Part shown: positions 46,444-58,800 of the stretch, piece by piece | Layout: every line of letters starts with the position of its first letter | How positions within the stretch are numbered: position 1 is the stretch's first letter | From: Alphaproteobacteria bacterium | Lineage (GTDB): Bacteria > Pseudomonadota > Alphaproteobacteria > JAEULC01 | Direction: 5' to 3' | Length of the DNA: 64,000 nt | Assembly: GCA_020846275.1 (NCBI GenBank) | Contig: JADLEG010000300.1 | Span: 97,556 to 161,555 of the forward strand | Made by a program: the position numbers and the translations under genes | The notes under the pieces: model-generated | The model's database searches: none | Told to the model about the DNA's origin: nothing | Seen by the model: only the letters and a program-made list of their open reading frames with translations

Positions 46444-47808
46444 TCAGTTGCAAAGCACGTCGAAGCGGTTGCCCATCCGCTCGGCAATCCACGGGCCCAG
46501 TGCCGCGTCCTCGCCATGGCCCAGCGCGCGGTAGTGCTTCAGCTTCAACTGTGCGGCCTGCGGCACGCAACGCCAGCAGTCGACAACCAACCTGTCGCCG
46601 GCGGCGCTCCAGTCGACCGCGGACAATTCGGGCGAGGGCATGGCCACGACCGAGATGTCGCTTTGCGTCAGCACCTGCTCCGCCGAACTGGCATAGGCGA
46701 TCGTGTCCGACAGGACCAGGCGGGTCTCGTCCATCGCCAGCGGATCCCAGCCGATCACGCTGCGCCCCTCCGCCGCCAGCCAGCGCGCCAGCTCGACGGA
46801 GTAGGATTTCTCGATCACCGGCGTGCCGGGTTTGTAGGCGAGCCCGATGATGCCGACCGTGTCGCCGGGCTTGGACAGGTTCAGCAGGTTGCGGAACACA
46901 TAGGCGCCGTGCTCCGCGTTGCTGTCGTCCACGGCGCGCAGCAGGGCGCTGGTGCCGCCCAGCGCCTCGACCAGCACGGCCAGCGCGCGGTTGTCGCGCG
47001 GCCAGCACGGGCCGCCATAGGGCATGGCGCCCTTGAAGAAGCGCTTGCCGATGCGGTGCGCCAGCGCGCCGGTGATGCGGTCTACGTCGGCGTTCGGCAT
47101 TTCGTTGCACAGCGACAGCAGCATGTTGGCGAACGCCACGCGCATCGTTTCGTGGGTGTTCGACGCGATCTTGGTGATCTCGGCCTCGACGGCCTTCATT
47201 CGGACGATCGTCGCCTGGTTGCGCACCATCATCAGGTGGATCGCGGCGATCAGCTCGCCGCCGTCCGGCTCGCATTCGCCGATCAGCACGTAGTCCGGAC
47301 GCTCGAATCCGCGCACGACCTCGCCCAGCGCGATGAAGGCGGGATTGTAGCAGTAGTGGAGCCCCTCGCCGATCCGGCGGCCCGAGGCTTGCTCCAACAC
47401 GGGAACGATGAAGCGGTCGCTGCTGCCGGGCAGAACGGTGCTGACCAGCGACACGGCGTGGGGCGTCTTCTTCTGCCTTATGGCATCGCCGATCGTGCGG
47501 CAGGCGTCGAGCACGTAGCGGAGCGAGAATCCGCCCAGCATGTTGCTGGGTGTCGGTACGATGATGAAGGTGGCATCCGACTCGCGGATCGCCTCGACGG
47601 CGCCGGTGGTCGCACGCAGCCGGTCGGGACCCAGGCCCGCGATGCGCTCGTCGACGCCCGCTTCGCACGAGACGAGGCTGCGGTCGTTGATGGCGGCAAC
47701 CAGCCGGGGATTGACGTCGTAGCACACAACATTGTGCCCCGAGGCACCGAGGCAGGCGGCGAGCGTGTGGCCGACCTTGCCGAGACCGAAGACGGAAACC
47801 TTGGCCAT
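46444..47808 (-). CDS. UDP-glucose/GDP-mannose dehydrogenase family (Ugd-like)
   Basis: A 454-residue NAD-dependent sugar dehydrogenase. The Rossmann motif is VFGLGKVGHT; the catalytic cysteine is C268 in GGPCWPRDNRAL. Three domains fit the family. It oxidises a C6 alcohol of a UDP-sugar to the uronic acid in two steps. In this copy the central helix reads ITKIASNTHETMRVAFANM, where typical UDP-glucose dehydrogenases have KYxxNAFLA, so its substrate may differ. Coupled three bases after the epimerase gene. Confidence 0.83.
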   Translation of the reverse strand: MAKVSVFGLGKVGHTLAACLGASGHNVVCYDVNPRLVAAINDRSLVSCEAGVDERIAGLGPDRLRATTGAVEAIRESDATFIIVPTPSNMLGGFSLRYVLDACRTIGDAIRQKKTPHAVSLVSTVLPGSSDRFIVPVLEQASGRRIGEGLHYCYNPAFIALGEVVRGFERPDYVLIGECEPDGGELIAAIHLMMVRNQATIVRMKAVEAEITKIASNTHETMRVAFANMLLSLCNEMPNADVDRITGALAHRIGKRFFKGAMPYGGPCWPRDNRALAVLVEALGGTSALLRAVDDSNAEHGAYVFRNLLNLSKPGDTVGIIGLAYKPGTPVIEKSYSVELARWLAAEGRSVIGWDPLAMDETRLVLSDTIAYASSAEQVLTQSDISVVAMPSPELSAVDWSAAGDRLVVDCWRCVPQAAQLKLKHYRALGHGEDAALGPWIAERMGNRFDVLCN

Positions 47809-47811
47809 GGC

Positions 47812-48813
47812 CTAACCAATCCCGTTCGCGCGCAACAGCCCGATCCGGTCGGGCAGGGGCAGGGCGCTGTGCCCGTGCCAGGCGCTGTCGTGGAACACGC
47901 CGGCCCGCACGGCCTCGGCCGTCTCGACGAAGGCTTCCTCGATGGAATGAGCCGGCTTGAAGCCGAGCGTGCGCTCGATCAGCGCCGCGCTGACGCGGTA
48001 GTCGCGGTTGTCGGGCCTGGCCTCGGAGACGACCGAAGGCGTGTTCGGGTAGTAGCGCAGCGCGAGCGCCAGCAAGTCGCGCTTCTGATAGTTCTCGCCC
48101 ACCACGTTGAACACGCGCCGCGCCACCAGTTCGCGGTCGGCGCTCAGGACCTGGCGTACCGCGCGCGCCGCATCGGCGACATGCAGGAACGGCCGCCAGG
48201 CCGCCGGCTTGTAGATCTCGATCCGCCGTCCGCACGCCGCCGCCGCCGCCATCTCGTTGATCAGCAGGTCGAAGCGCATGCGCGCCGACAGGCCGCAGAT
48301 CGTGCCGAACCGCAGCACGGTGACCGCCAGGTTTCCGTCATGCGCCAGGCATGCCTGCTCGACCTCGACCTTGGTGCGCGCATAGAGCGACAGCGGCTTG
48401 AGTGCCGCTGTCTCGTCGACCGGGGATTGCGGATCCGATATCCCGTAGTTGCTGCAGGTGCTGATGAAGACGAAACGCTGCACGCCCTTCGCCTCGGCCG
48501 CGCGCAGCAGGGCAAGCGCAGCGTCGCGATTGATCGCGACGGCGGACTCCTCGTCGATCGCGCAGGCCTGCTCGCCGACCACGGCGGCCAGATGCACCAC
48601 GACGTCCGCGCCGGCAAGCGCGGCCGCCGCCGCCGCACCGTCGCGGATGTCGCCGGCGGTGAACCTGAATTGCGGATTGCCGAAGAAGGGCAGCAGCGCC
48701 TCGCCGCCATAGACCAGCCGGTCGAACGCATGAACCGCTGCGCCGGCACCGACCAGGTCGGCGACCAATCGGGACCCGATGTATCCAGCGCCCCCGGTAA
48801 CCAGTACGTTCAT
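47812..48813 (-). CDS. NAD-dependent sugar epimerase/dehydratase (extended SDR)
   Basis: A 333-residue extended short-chain dehydrogenase. The NAD motif is VTGGAGYIG, the catalytic residues are S118-T119-C120-S121 with Y144-x3-K148 (LYARTK). It acts on a nucleotide sugar as an epimerase, dehydratase or decarboxylase; which one cannot be told. It is the first gene of a run of five sugar genes on the minus strand, with 255 bases of upstream sequence. Confidence 0.84.
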   Translation of the reverse strand: MNVLVTGGAGYIGSRLVADLVGAGAAVHAFDRLVYGGEALLPFFGNPQFRFTAGDIRDGAAAAAALAGADVVVHLAAVVGEQACAIDEESAVAINRDAALALLRAAEAKGVQRFVFISTCSNYGISDPQSPVDETAALKPLSLYARTKVEVEQACLAHDGNLAVTVLRFGTICGLSARMRFDLLINEMAAAAACGRRIEIYKPAAWRPFLHVADAARAVRQVLSADRELVARRVFNVVGENYQKRDLLALALRYYPNTPSVVSEARPDNRDYRVSAALIERTLGFKPAHSIEEAFVETAEAVRAGVFHDSAWHGHSALPLPDRIGLLRANGIG

Positions 48814-49068
48814 TCGCTCGTCTTTCGTCGCCAGGCCGGCTGCCGCCCGACCTGTACGGCACGTGGCCGACCCGGCCGCGCGGCCTGCCGGAAACGGCGG
48901 TCCGCGACCGTCGCCGCCCGCGCCTGGAACAGCCCCGATCTCGGGCGAATTGTAGGAAAATCATCGTAAAGAGAGGGTTAAGCCCCTGCGGGCATGGAGC
49001 CCTGCTCCCCTTGGGCCCTGCCTCGGGATCGGCGCGAAACGCCGGGCCGGGGGCAAGCGCGGGGTGCT
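48814..49068. other. Intergenic region upstream of the sugar operon
   Basis: These 255 bases should contain the promoter of the minus-strand sugar operon. CGGCG-CGAAA-CGCCG at 49030-49044 is a perfect five-pair hairpin that lies 25 bases downstream of the 39-codon gene on the same strand, possibly its transcript end. I see no coding region. Confidence 0.3.
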
Positions 49069-49188
49069 CTAGTTCAAGAAGCTGGCCGCGGCGCGTGCGA
49101 TGACGGCCAGGCTCACAACGCCAACGAGGCCAAAAGCTCTCAACGCGGCAGGGCTGACCTTCCTCAGGACATCGAGAAGATCATTCAT
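49069..49188 (-). CDS. Predicted 39-residue single-helix membrane microprotein
   Basis: Too short for standard gene callers. ATG at 49188 runs to TAG at 49069, and AGGAGGG stands seven bases before the start, a near-perfect ribosome-binding site. The peptide has a charged N-terminal amphipathic part (NDLLDVLRKV) and a hydrophobic helix (about residues 18-35, AFGLVGVVSLAVIARAAA). No family is recognised. It lies between the sugar operon and the kdp operon, on the sugar-operon strand. Expression is inferred only from the ribosome-binding site and composition. Confidence 0.55.
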   Translation of the reverse strand: MNDLLDVLRKVSPAALRAFGLVGVVSLAVIARAAASFLN

Positions 49189-49460
49189 GACACACCCTCC
49201 TGCCGCGCGGTGCCGACCGGCGGCCTTGAAATCGATGCGGGGTTCGTCCGCCGCGTAGAGTTGCGGCTTCCCGCATCAGGGCGCGAGGCGGATGTGCCCG
49301 GCTGCCCATAAGGAAGGTGTAAGGGGCCAGGCAGCCGCGAAGCCTTTACGGCGCCTTTATGCGGGGCGGCGCGCTTCCGGATGGTTCCTTGACGCAAGAC
49401 ATTGCCATATCTCGCCTGCCGACGAGTGATGTGATTCCTCGGAGCCGGAAGGTGCATGCC
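49189..49460. promoter_or_regulatory. kdp upstream region with tandem direct repeats
   Basis: This 272-base region separates the 39-codon gene from the kdp operon. GCCTTTACG (49342-49350) and GCCTTTATG (49353-49361) are direct repeats spaced 11 bases apart, one DNA turn. OmpR-type regulators, to which KdpE belongs, usually bind tandem direct repeats of this spacing. The repeats lie about 100 bases before the first kdp-linked open frame. Confidence 0.4.
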
Positions 49461-49544
49461 ATGCTCGACCTTTTGTTCCTTGCGATCGCGGTCGCGTTCT
49501 TTGCCATTGCCTGGGCTTATGCCCACGCCTGCGACCGGATGTGA
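49461..49544 (+). CDS. 27-residue membrane microprotein upstream of kdpF
   Basis: A tiny frame from ATG 49461 to TGA, 7 bases before kdpF, with GGAAGG before the start. The peptide is one hydrophobic helix followed by a short charged tail (ACDRM). Similar very short frames precede kdpF in other genomes, as far as I recall. It is not KdpF itself, which follows intact. It may be an extra small subunit of the KdpFABC complex; that is inference. Confidence 0.5.
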   Translation: MLDLLFLAIAVAFFAIAWAYAHACDRM

Positions 49545-49551
49545 GGGTGCG

Positions 49552-49641
49552 ATGACGATCGACTATGCGCTCGCCGGAATTGTTGTCGCCGGGCTTCTGG
49601 CCTACCTCGTCTATGCCCTGATCCGGCCCGAGCGGTTCTGA
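49552..49641 (+). CDS. kdpF: KdpF, small subunit of the potassium-transporting ATPase
   Basis: A 29-residue single-helix peptide (IVVAGLLAYLVYALIRPERF) with the classic C-terminal RPERF. KdpF stabilises the KdpABC complex in the inner membrane. It is 12 bases before kdpA and in the same operon. It is easily missed because of its size. Confidence 0.9.
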   Translation: MTIDYALAGIVVAGLLAYLVYALIRPERF

Positions 49642-49653
49642 GGAGACTCCAGG

Positions 49654-51381
<1,728 letters not shown>

Positions 51382-51399
51382 CCCCCGGAAGGCACCGCC

Positions 51400-53460
<2,061 letters not shown>

Positions 53461-53472
53461 GGATTCCCGTCC

Positions 53473-54078
53473 ATGGTTAGCCAGATACGCCCCGCCATCG
53501 TCATGCTGCTGGTCATGACCGCCATCACCGGATTTGCGTATCCGCTCGGCATGACCGGGATCGTACAGCTCGTTTTTCCGGACCAAGCGAATGGCAGCCT
53601 GATCGAAAAGGACGGCAAGGTGATCGGCTCGCGCCTGATCGGCCAGGCCTTCACGGACCCCAAGTATTTCCACGGCCGTCCCTCGGCGACGCTGGCGCCC
53701 GACCCGCGGGACGCCAACAAGACCGTCGAGGCGCCGTACAACGCCGCCAATTCCGGCGGCTCCAATCTGGGGCCGACCTCGAAGGTGCTGATCGAGCGCG
53801 TGACGGCAGAGGTGGGCAAGCTGAAGGCCGAGAATCCGGCCACCCCGGTTCCGGTCGATCTGGTCACCACCTCGGCCAGTGGGCTTGACCCCGATATCAC
53901 ACCCGCTTCCGCCGCCTTCCAGGTGCCGCGCGTCGCCAAGGCCCGCGGCCTTCCCGAGGACCGCGTCCGGCAGCTCGTCGAAAGCAACACCGAAGGCAGG
54001 ACATTCGCCCTGTTGGGCGAACCGCGGGTCAACGTGTTGCAGCTCAACCTGGCCCTGGACGGCTTGCCCGTACGCTAG
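53473..54078 (+). CDS. kdpC: KdpC, potassium-transporting ATPase subunit
   Basis: A 201-residue protein: one N-terminal membrane helix (about residues 11-31) and a periplasmic domain with the family blocks [20 protein letters not shown] and [14 protein letters not shown]. It stabilises the complex and raises ATP affinity. It follows kdpB by 12 bases and precedes kdpD by 42. Confidence 0.95.
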   Translation: MVSQIRPAIVMLLVMTAITGFAYPLGMTGIVQLVFPDQANGSLIEKDGKVIGSRLIGQAFTDPKYFHGRPSATLAPDPRDANKTVEAPYNAANSGGSNLGPTSKVLIERVTAEVGKLKAENPATPVPVDLVTTSASGLDPDITPASAAFQVPRVAKARGLPEDRVRQLVESNTEGRTFALLGEPRVNVLQLNLALDGLPVR

Positions 54079-54120
54079 CTGCAATCCGGGGCGGATCGGC
54101 CTAGAATCCCTCCGCGGACG

Positions 54121-56805
54121 ATGACCGAGGACCGAAACGATCCGGAATTGCGACCGTCACCCGACGCCCTGCTCGTCGAGGCGGCGAAGGAAGGCCGTGG
54201 CCGCCTGAAGGTCTTTCTGGGCGCGGCGCCCGGGGTAGGCAAGACTTTTGCGATGCTCGAGGCCGCGCGCCGGCGCAGGGCCGATGGGGTCGACGTCGTC
54301 GTCGGCCTGGTCGAGACGCATGGGCGACAGGAAACGGCCGCGCTGATCGACGGTCTGGAGGTGCTTGCGCGCAAGCGCATCGCCTATCAGGGCCATCTGC
54401 TGGAGGAATTCGACATCGACGCGGCGCTGGCCCGTCGGCCGGGCCTCCTTTTGGTCGATGAATTGGCGCATACCAACGCCGAGGGCAGCCGGCATCCCAA
54501 GCGCTACATGGATGTCGACGAATTGCTGAAGGCCGGCGTCGATGTCTATACGACGCTCAACATCCAGCATCTTGAAAGCCTCAACGATGTCGTGACCCGC
54601 ATCACCCATGTGCGGGTGCGCGAAACCCTGCCGGACCGGATGCTGGAAGCGGCGGATGAGGTCGAACTGGTCGACCTGACGCCCGAGGACCTGCTGAAGC
54701 GGCTGCACGAAGGCAAGGTCTACGTACCGCATCTGGCCGAGCGTGCCCGGGAGAACTTCTTCCGCCCGGGAAACTTGAGCGCCTTGCGCGAGATGGCGCT
54801 GCGGCGCGTCGCCGAGCGTGTCGACGACCAGATGGTCGGCTACATGCGCAGTCACGGCATCGCCGGACCGTGGCCGGCCGGCGAGCGGCTGATGGTCTGC
54901 ATCGGCGACGATGCGCTCGCGCCCTTCCTGGTGCGCGCCGGACGCCGGATGGCCGACCAGCTGAAGGCGCCCTGGGTTGCCCTGCATGTCGAGCGCGGGA
55001 CGACCGGATCGCAACGCAACGCCGAGGGCGCGCTGGGCCTGGCCGAACGGCTCGAAGGTCGCACGTCGCGGCTGGTCGGCGCCGATGTGGCGGTCGAGAT
55101 TCTGCACTTCGCGAGGCGCAACAACATCACCCAGATCGTCATCGGGCGGCCGCAGGGCGGACGATTTGCGCGGCTGTTCCGCCGATCATTGGCCGATGCC
55201 TTGATCGAAGGCAGCGATGGCATTGCCATCCACGTCGTCACGCCGCCGCGGCCGGCCAAGGCGGCGCGGCGCTGGCCCGTGGCCGCCCTCCCGCACTTGT
55301 CCGCGGTTGTCACCGCGGTTCTCGGCCTTGGCGGGGTCGTCCTGCTCGGCCTCGCGGTGCCGGACATGCGCAGCCTGCCGAACGTGGGCATGCTGTTCCT
55401 GGCCGTCGTCCTGCTGAACGCGGTGCGCCATGGTCTGTCGGCAGCGCTGTTGTCGGCGGTGCTGGCCTTCCTCGCCTACAATTATTTCTACACGGAGCCG
55501 TATTTCACGCTCACCGTCCTGCACTGGCACGACGTGCTGGCGCTTGCCGTGTTCCTCGTCGTCGCCGCCACGACCGGCACGCTCGCCGGCCGGGTTCGGG
55601 ACCAGATGGCGGGCGCGCGGGCGCGCATGGCGGCGCTGCAGACCCTCTACGATTTCGCCCGTCGCCTGGGCAAGGCCAAGACCTGCGATGAATTGCTGCA
55701 CGCGGTCGTGCTGCAGGCGCATCGCCTCAGCGGCCGCCCGGCGATGATCCTGCTGCCGCAGAACGGGATGCTCGAGATCCGCTATTCCTGGCCGCCCGAC
55801 GACGAGATCGAGGCGGTCGACAAAGGGGCGGCGAACTGGGCCTACAACAATGTCGAGCCGGCCGGTTCCCATACCGGCACGCTGCCCTCGGCCAAATGGC
55901 ACTTCCGGCCCTTGCGCGCCGGCGCGGGCGCGGTCGGCATATTCGGCATCGCCGGCGCGCCGGAAGCGTTGCCGGCGGACCTGGCGCAGACCCTCGATGC
56001 GATGCTCGACCAAGCGGCCGTCGCGGTCGAGCGCATCGATTTTGCGCGCAAGGTGGCGCTTGCGGAAACCCTGGCGGAAACCGAACGCTTCCGCGCGGCG
56101 CTGCTGTCGTCGATCTCGCACGACCTGCGCACGCCGCTGACCTCGATCCTGGGTTCGGTCACCGCGCTGCGGCGCGATCCCGGTCAGTTCGGCGCCGAGG
56201 CGCGCGGGGAACTGCTGGCGACCATCCAGGAGGAGGCCGAGCGGCTTGATCGCTTCGTCGTGAATCTCTTGGACATCACGCGTCTCGATGCCGGCGCGAT
56301 CAAGCCCAAGCGCGAATGGCTGCAGGTGGCGGAGGTGGTGGAAACGGCCGCCCGTCGCATTGCTGGGCGCCTGGCCGACAGGCGCCTGGCCCGCAATATT
56401 CCGCGCGATCTGCCGCTGCTGCGCGGCGACTTCGTGCTGCTCGAGACGGTGCTGGCAAACCTGCTCGACAACGCGATCAAGCATGCCGCCAATGCGCGGC
56501 GGATCGAGGTGTTCGCGTCGGTCGAACAGGGCATGCTCTGCATCGGCGTCAGCGACGACGGCGACGGCGTTCCGCAGGAGCTGCTGCCGCGGCTGTTCGA
56601 CAAGTTCTTTCGCATCCAACGCCGGGACCGTACCGTCGCGGGCACTGGCCTGGGGCTTTCGATCTGCAAGGGGTTGACCGAGGCCATGGGCGGCACGATC
56701 GAGGCCCGTTGCCCGGCCGCGGACGGTCGCGGCATGCGCTTCACCCTGCGCTTCCCGCTCGAGAAGCAGCCGGCGCCGCTGGAGCCGAGCGAGGCCCGGG
56801 CATGA
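54121..56805 (+). CDS. kdpD: KdpD, sensor histidine kinase
   Basis: An 894-residue sensor. The N-terminal KdpD domain carries Walker A-like GAAPGVGKT (34-42), then a universal-stress-type domain. Four membrane helices (about 395-500, the DUF4118 block) follow, then a GAF-like domain, then the kinase core with the phospho-accepting H667 (SSISHDLRTPLTS) and ATP-binding boxes NLLDNAIKHA and GTGLGLSI. It senses potassium limitation and phosphorylates KdpE. Its stop overlaps kdpE by four bases. Confidence 0.95.
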   Translation: MTEDRNDPELRPSPDALLVEAAKEGRGRLKVFLGAAPGVGKTFAMLEAARRRRADGVDVVVGLVETHGRQETAALIDGLEVLARKRIAYQGHLLEEFDIDAALARRPGLLLVDELAHTNAEGSRHPKRYMDVDELLKAGVDVYTTLNIQHLESLNDVVTRITHVRVRETLPDRMLEAADEVELVDLTPEDLLKRLHEGKVYVPHLAERARENFFRPGNLSALREMALRRVAERVDDQMVGYMRSHGIAGPWPAGERLMVCIGDDALAPFLVRAGRRMADQLKAPWVALHVERGTTGSQRNAEGALGLAERLEGRTSRLVGADVAVEILHFARRNNITQIVIGRPQGGRFARLFRRSLADALIEGSDGIAIHVVTPPRPAKAARRWPVAALPHLSAVVTAVLGLGGVVLLGLAVPDMRSLPNVGMLFLAVVLLNAVRHGLSAALLSAVLAFLAYNYFYTEPYFTLTVLHWHDVLALAVFLVVAATTGTLAGRVRDQMAGARARMAALQTLYDFARRLGKAKTCDELLHAVVLQAHRLSGRPAMILLPQNGMLEIRYSWPPDDEIEAVDKGAANWAYNNVEPAGSHTGTLPSAKWHFRPLRAGAGAVGIFGIAGAPEALPADLAQTLDAMLDQAAVAVERIDFARKVALAETLAETERFRAALLSSISHDLRTPLTSILGSVTALRRDPGQFGAEARGELLATIQEEAERLDRFVVNLLDITRLDAGAIKPKREWLQVAEVVETAARRIAGRLADRRLARNIPRDLPLLRGDFVLLETVLANLLDNAIKHAANARRIEVFASVEQGMLCIGVSDDGDGVPQELLPRLFDKFFRIQRRDRTVAGTGLGLSICKGLTEAMGGTIEARCPAADGRGMRFTLRFPLEKQPAPLEPSEARA

Positions 56806-57497
56806 CCGCGGCGCCGATCCGCCTGCTGGTGGTCGATGACGAGCCGCAGATCCGCCGTTTTCTGAAGACGAGCCTGACGGTGCACGGCTACGACGTGATG
56901 GAGGCCGACTCGGGCAGCGCAGCGCTGCGCATGGCGACCACGGCGAAACCCGACGTGATGATCCTGGACCTTGGCCTTCCGGACCAGGACGGGGCCGAGA
57001 TCATCAAGCGCGTGCGCGAATGGTCGAAAATGCCGATCATCATCCTGTCCGTCCGGGGGGACGAGGCGGTGAAGGTCGCGGCGCTGGACCAGGGCGCCGA
57101 CGACTACGTGACGAAACCGTTCGGGATGAACGAGCTGCTGGCTCGGCTGCGCGCCGCGCTGCGCCATCGCCTGCAGGAGCAGGGCGCGGAGCCGGTATTC
57201 ATCCTCGGGACGTTGCGGGTCGATCTGGCGCGGCGGGTGGTGACGCGCGAGGGGCAAGAGGTCAAGCTGTCGCCCCGCGAGTACGATCTGCTGCGCCAGC
57301 TCGTCATTCATGCCGGAAAGGTGCTGACGCACCGGCACCTGCTGCGCGAGGTCTGGGGCCCCGCCCATGTCCAGGACACGCAGTACCTGCGGGTCTATGT
57401 GGGCCAGCTTCGCCACAAGCTCGAGGCCGATCCGACTCGACCGCAGTACCTGCTGACCGAACCTGGCGTCGGATATCGCCTGAAGGTCGAGGACTGA
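56802..57497 (+). CDS. kdpE: KdpE, OmpR-family response regulator
   Basis: A 231-residue regulator. The receiver domain has the acidic pair D12-D13 and the phosphorylation site D56 (ILDLGLP), with the KPFG lysine near 107. The winged-helix DNA-binding domain follows (about 130-231). Phosphorylated by KdpD, it turns on the kdp operon, probably at the direct repeats near 49342. The ATG at 56802 sits inside the kdpD stop region. Confidence 0.95.
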   Translation: MTAAPIRLLVVDDEPQIRRFLKTSLTVHGYDVMEADSGSAALRMATTAKPDVMILDLGLPDQDGAEIIKRVREWSKMPIIILSVRGDEAVKVAALDQGADDYVTKPFGMNELLARLRAALRHRLQEQGAEPVFILGTLRVDLARRVVTREGQEVKLSPREYDLLRQLVIHAGKVLTHRHLLREVWGPAHVQDTQYLRVYVGQLRHKLEADPTRPQYLLTEPGVGYRLKVED

Positions 57498-57666
57498 GAG
57501 AGGCAAGGCCGGGCAGCTGGGCGACGAGATCGTCTGATCATGGTGCCACGAGCGTCGGGCGGTCAGCACGGGTCCATTGCCGCTGCCTAACCAACAATCG
57601 GTGGAGCGTGCGCTCGCCGTCGTCGCGATCCGATCCGGTGATGCTCCCGGCCTTGGATTGCGCCCT

Positions 57667-58569
57667 TCAAATGTACAGGCGCTTTTCGGCCACGACCTGG
57701 TGGATGAGGTCGACGACCTGACGCAGGCCGGGTCCAAGTTCCTCGTCCTGGTAGCAGACCCAGACCTCGTAGGCCGGAACGGCGGGCCGCACCGGCAACT
57801 GCCTGACCGCGCCCGTCGCGACATAGTCGTTCATCACGCGCGTCGGCACGAAGCCGATGCCGACGCCGCCGAGGATGAGCTGGATCGTGCTGAACAGGTC
57901 GTTGCAGGTGCTGAGCCGCTGCGGCAGACGGTTGGTTCGCCGGAACCACTCGGTGACGCTGGTATTGTCGCGCGAGGGCGGTGGCGGAATGATCAGGTGG
58001 TGCGCGCAGAGCGCCTCCGCATCGAGCACCCGACCGGCGACCTCGATCGCCGCATGCGCGTACCAGCCGTGGAAATTGGTGCCGATCGGCTCGCGCTGCA
58101 CGTACTCCGCCATCCGGTATTCGGACGTCACGGCGAGGTCGAGCTTCCGGCTGTTCAGCAGCTCGCTGATCGAATTGCTGTCGCCGACATGGATCGACGT
58201 CTTGAGCGCCGGGTAGCGCTTGCCAAGCCAGTCGAGCAGGGTCGGCAGGCAGACCAGCGAAAAGCTCTTGCTGACACCCAGGCGCAATACCCCGTTGAGC
58301 GGATCGCCGGTCCGCAGCCGCACGGTCATCTCGCTGGCGGTGTTGAGCAACTGGTCGGCATAGAGCAGCAGCGCCGACCCGTCCGGCCGCAGCGAGAGCG
58401 TCCGGCCATGGCGCTCGAACAGCTTCGCGCCGAGCGCTTTCTCAAGCTCGCGAATCCGCTGCGAGACGGCGGGTTGCGTCAGCCCGAGATGCCGGGCCGC
58501 GGCGTGGACGCCGCCGAGGCGGACGGTGCGTTCGAAGGCACTGATCTGGGCGAGCGTCACGTTGTGCAT
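57667..58569 (-). CDS. LysR-family transcriptional regulator
   Basis: A 300-residue LysR regulator. The helix-turn-helix covers the first 60 residues (QISAFERTVRLGGVHAAARH, LTQPAVSQRIRELEKALG). The effector domain follows, with LGGVGIGFVPTRVM. The ATG at 58569 has GGAGGG before it; a longer frame upstream was rejected. It is divergent from tctC, its likely target. Its helix-turn-helix resembles that of the LysR protein at 26147, and both genes have matching palindromes. Confidence 0.9.
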   Translation of the reverse strand: MHNVTLAQISAFERTVRLGGVHAAARHLGLTQPAVSQRIRELEKALGAKLFERHGRTLSLRPDGSALLLYADQLLNTASEMTVRLRTGDPLNGVLRLGVSKSFSLVCLPTLLDWLGKRYPALKTSIHVGDSNSISELLNSRKLDLAVTSEYRMAEYVQREPIGTNFHGWYAHAAIEVAGRVLDAEALCAHHLIIPPPPSRDNTSVTEWFRRTNRLPQRLSTCNDLFSTIQLILGGVGIGFVPTRVMNDYVATGAVRQLPVRPAVPAYEVWVCYQDEELGPGLRQVVDLIHQVVAEKRLYI

Positions 58570-58641
58570 CGTGGCCCTCCGTGCAAGCCGCGCGGCCCAG
58601 TCGGACCGGAATTCCCTTGCGGAAAGCCAACAAGGCCCGAC

Positions 58642-58660
58642 TGATAAATCCAACTTATCA
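58642..58660. promoter_or_regulatory. 19-bp palindrome in the LysR/tctC intergenic region
   Basis: TGATAA-N7-TTATCA is a perfect inverted repeat with six-base arms, 73 bases before the LysR start and 141 before tctC. It fits the T-N11-A type of LysR operator. It shares TGATAA...TATCA and the same total length with the palindrome at 26128-26146. Probably the binding site of this LysR protein. Confidence 0.55.
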
Positions 58661-58800
58661 TATTTAGCGAGCAATACCGATTGGACGGGCGCCGGAAACG
58701 GCGCTTACATCATCGCCCAATGTCTTGAAATGAGGTCGAACCGGTCGGCAAAGACCACGCAGTCCAAACGCAAAGTAAAACATAAGTTTGGGAGGGACTA

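Noticed and set aside
46231..48969. A 912-codon plus-strand frame opposite the Ugd-like and epimerase genes
   Set aside because: Antisense shadow; catalytic motifs are on the minus strand.
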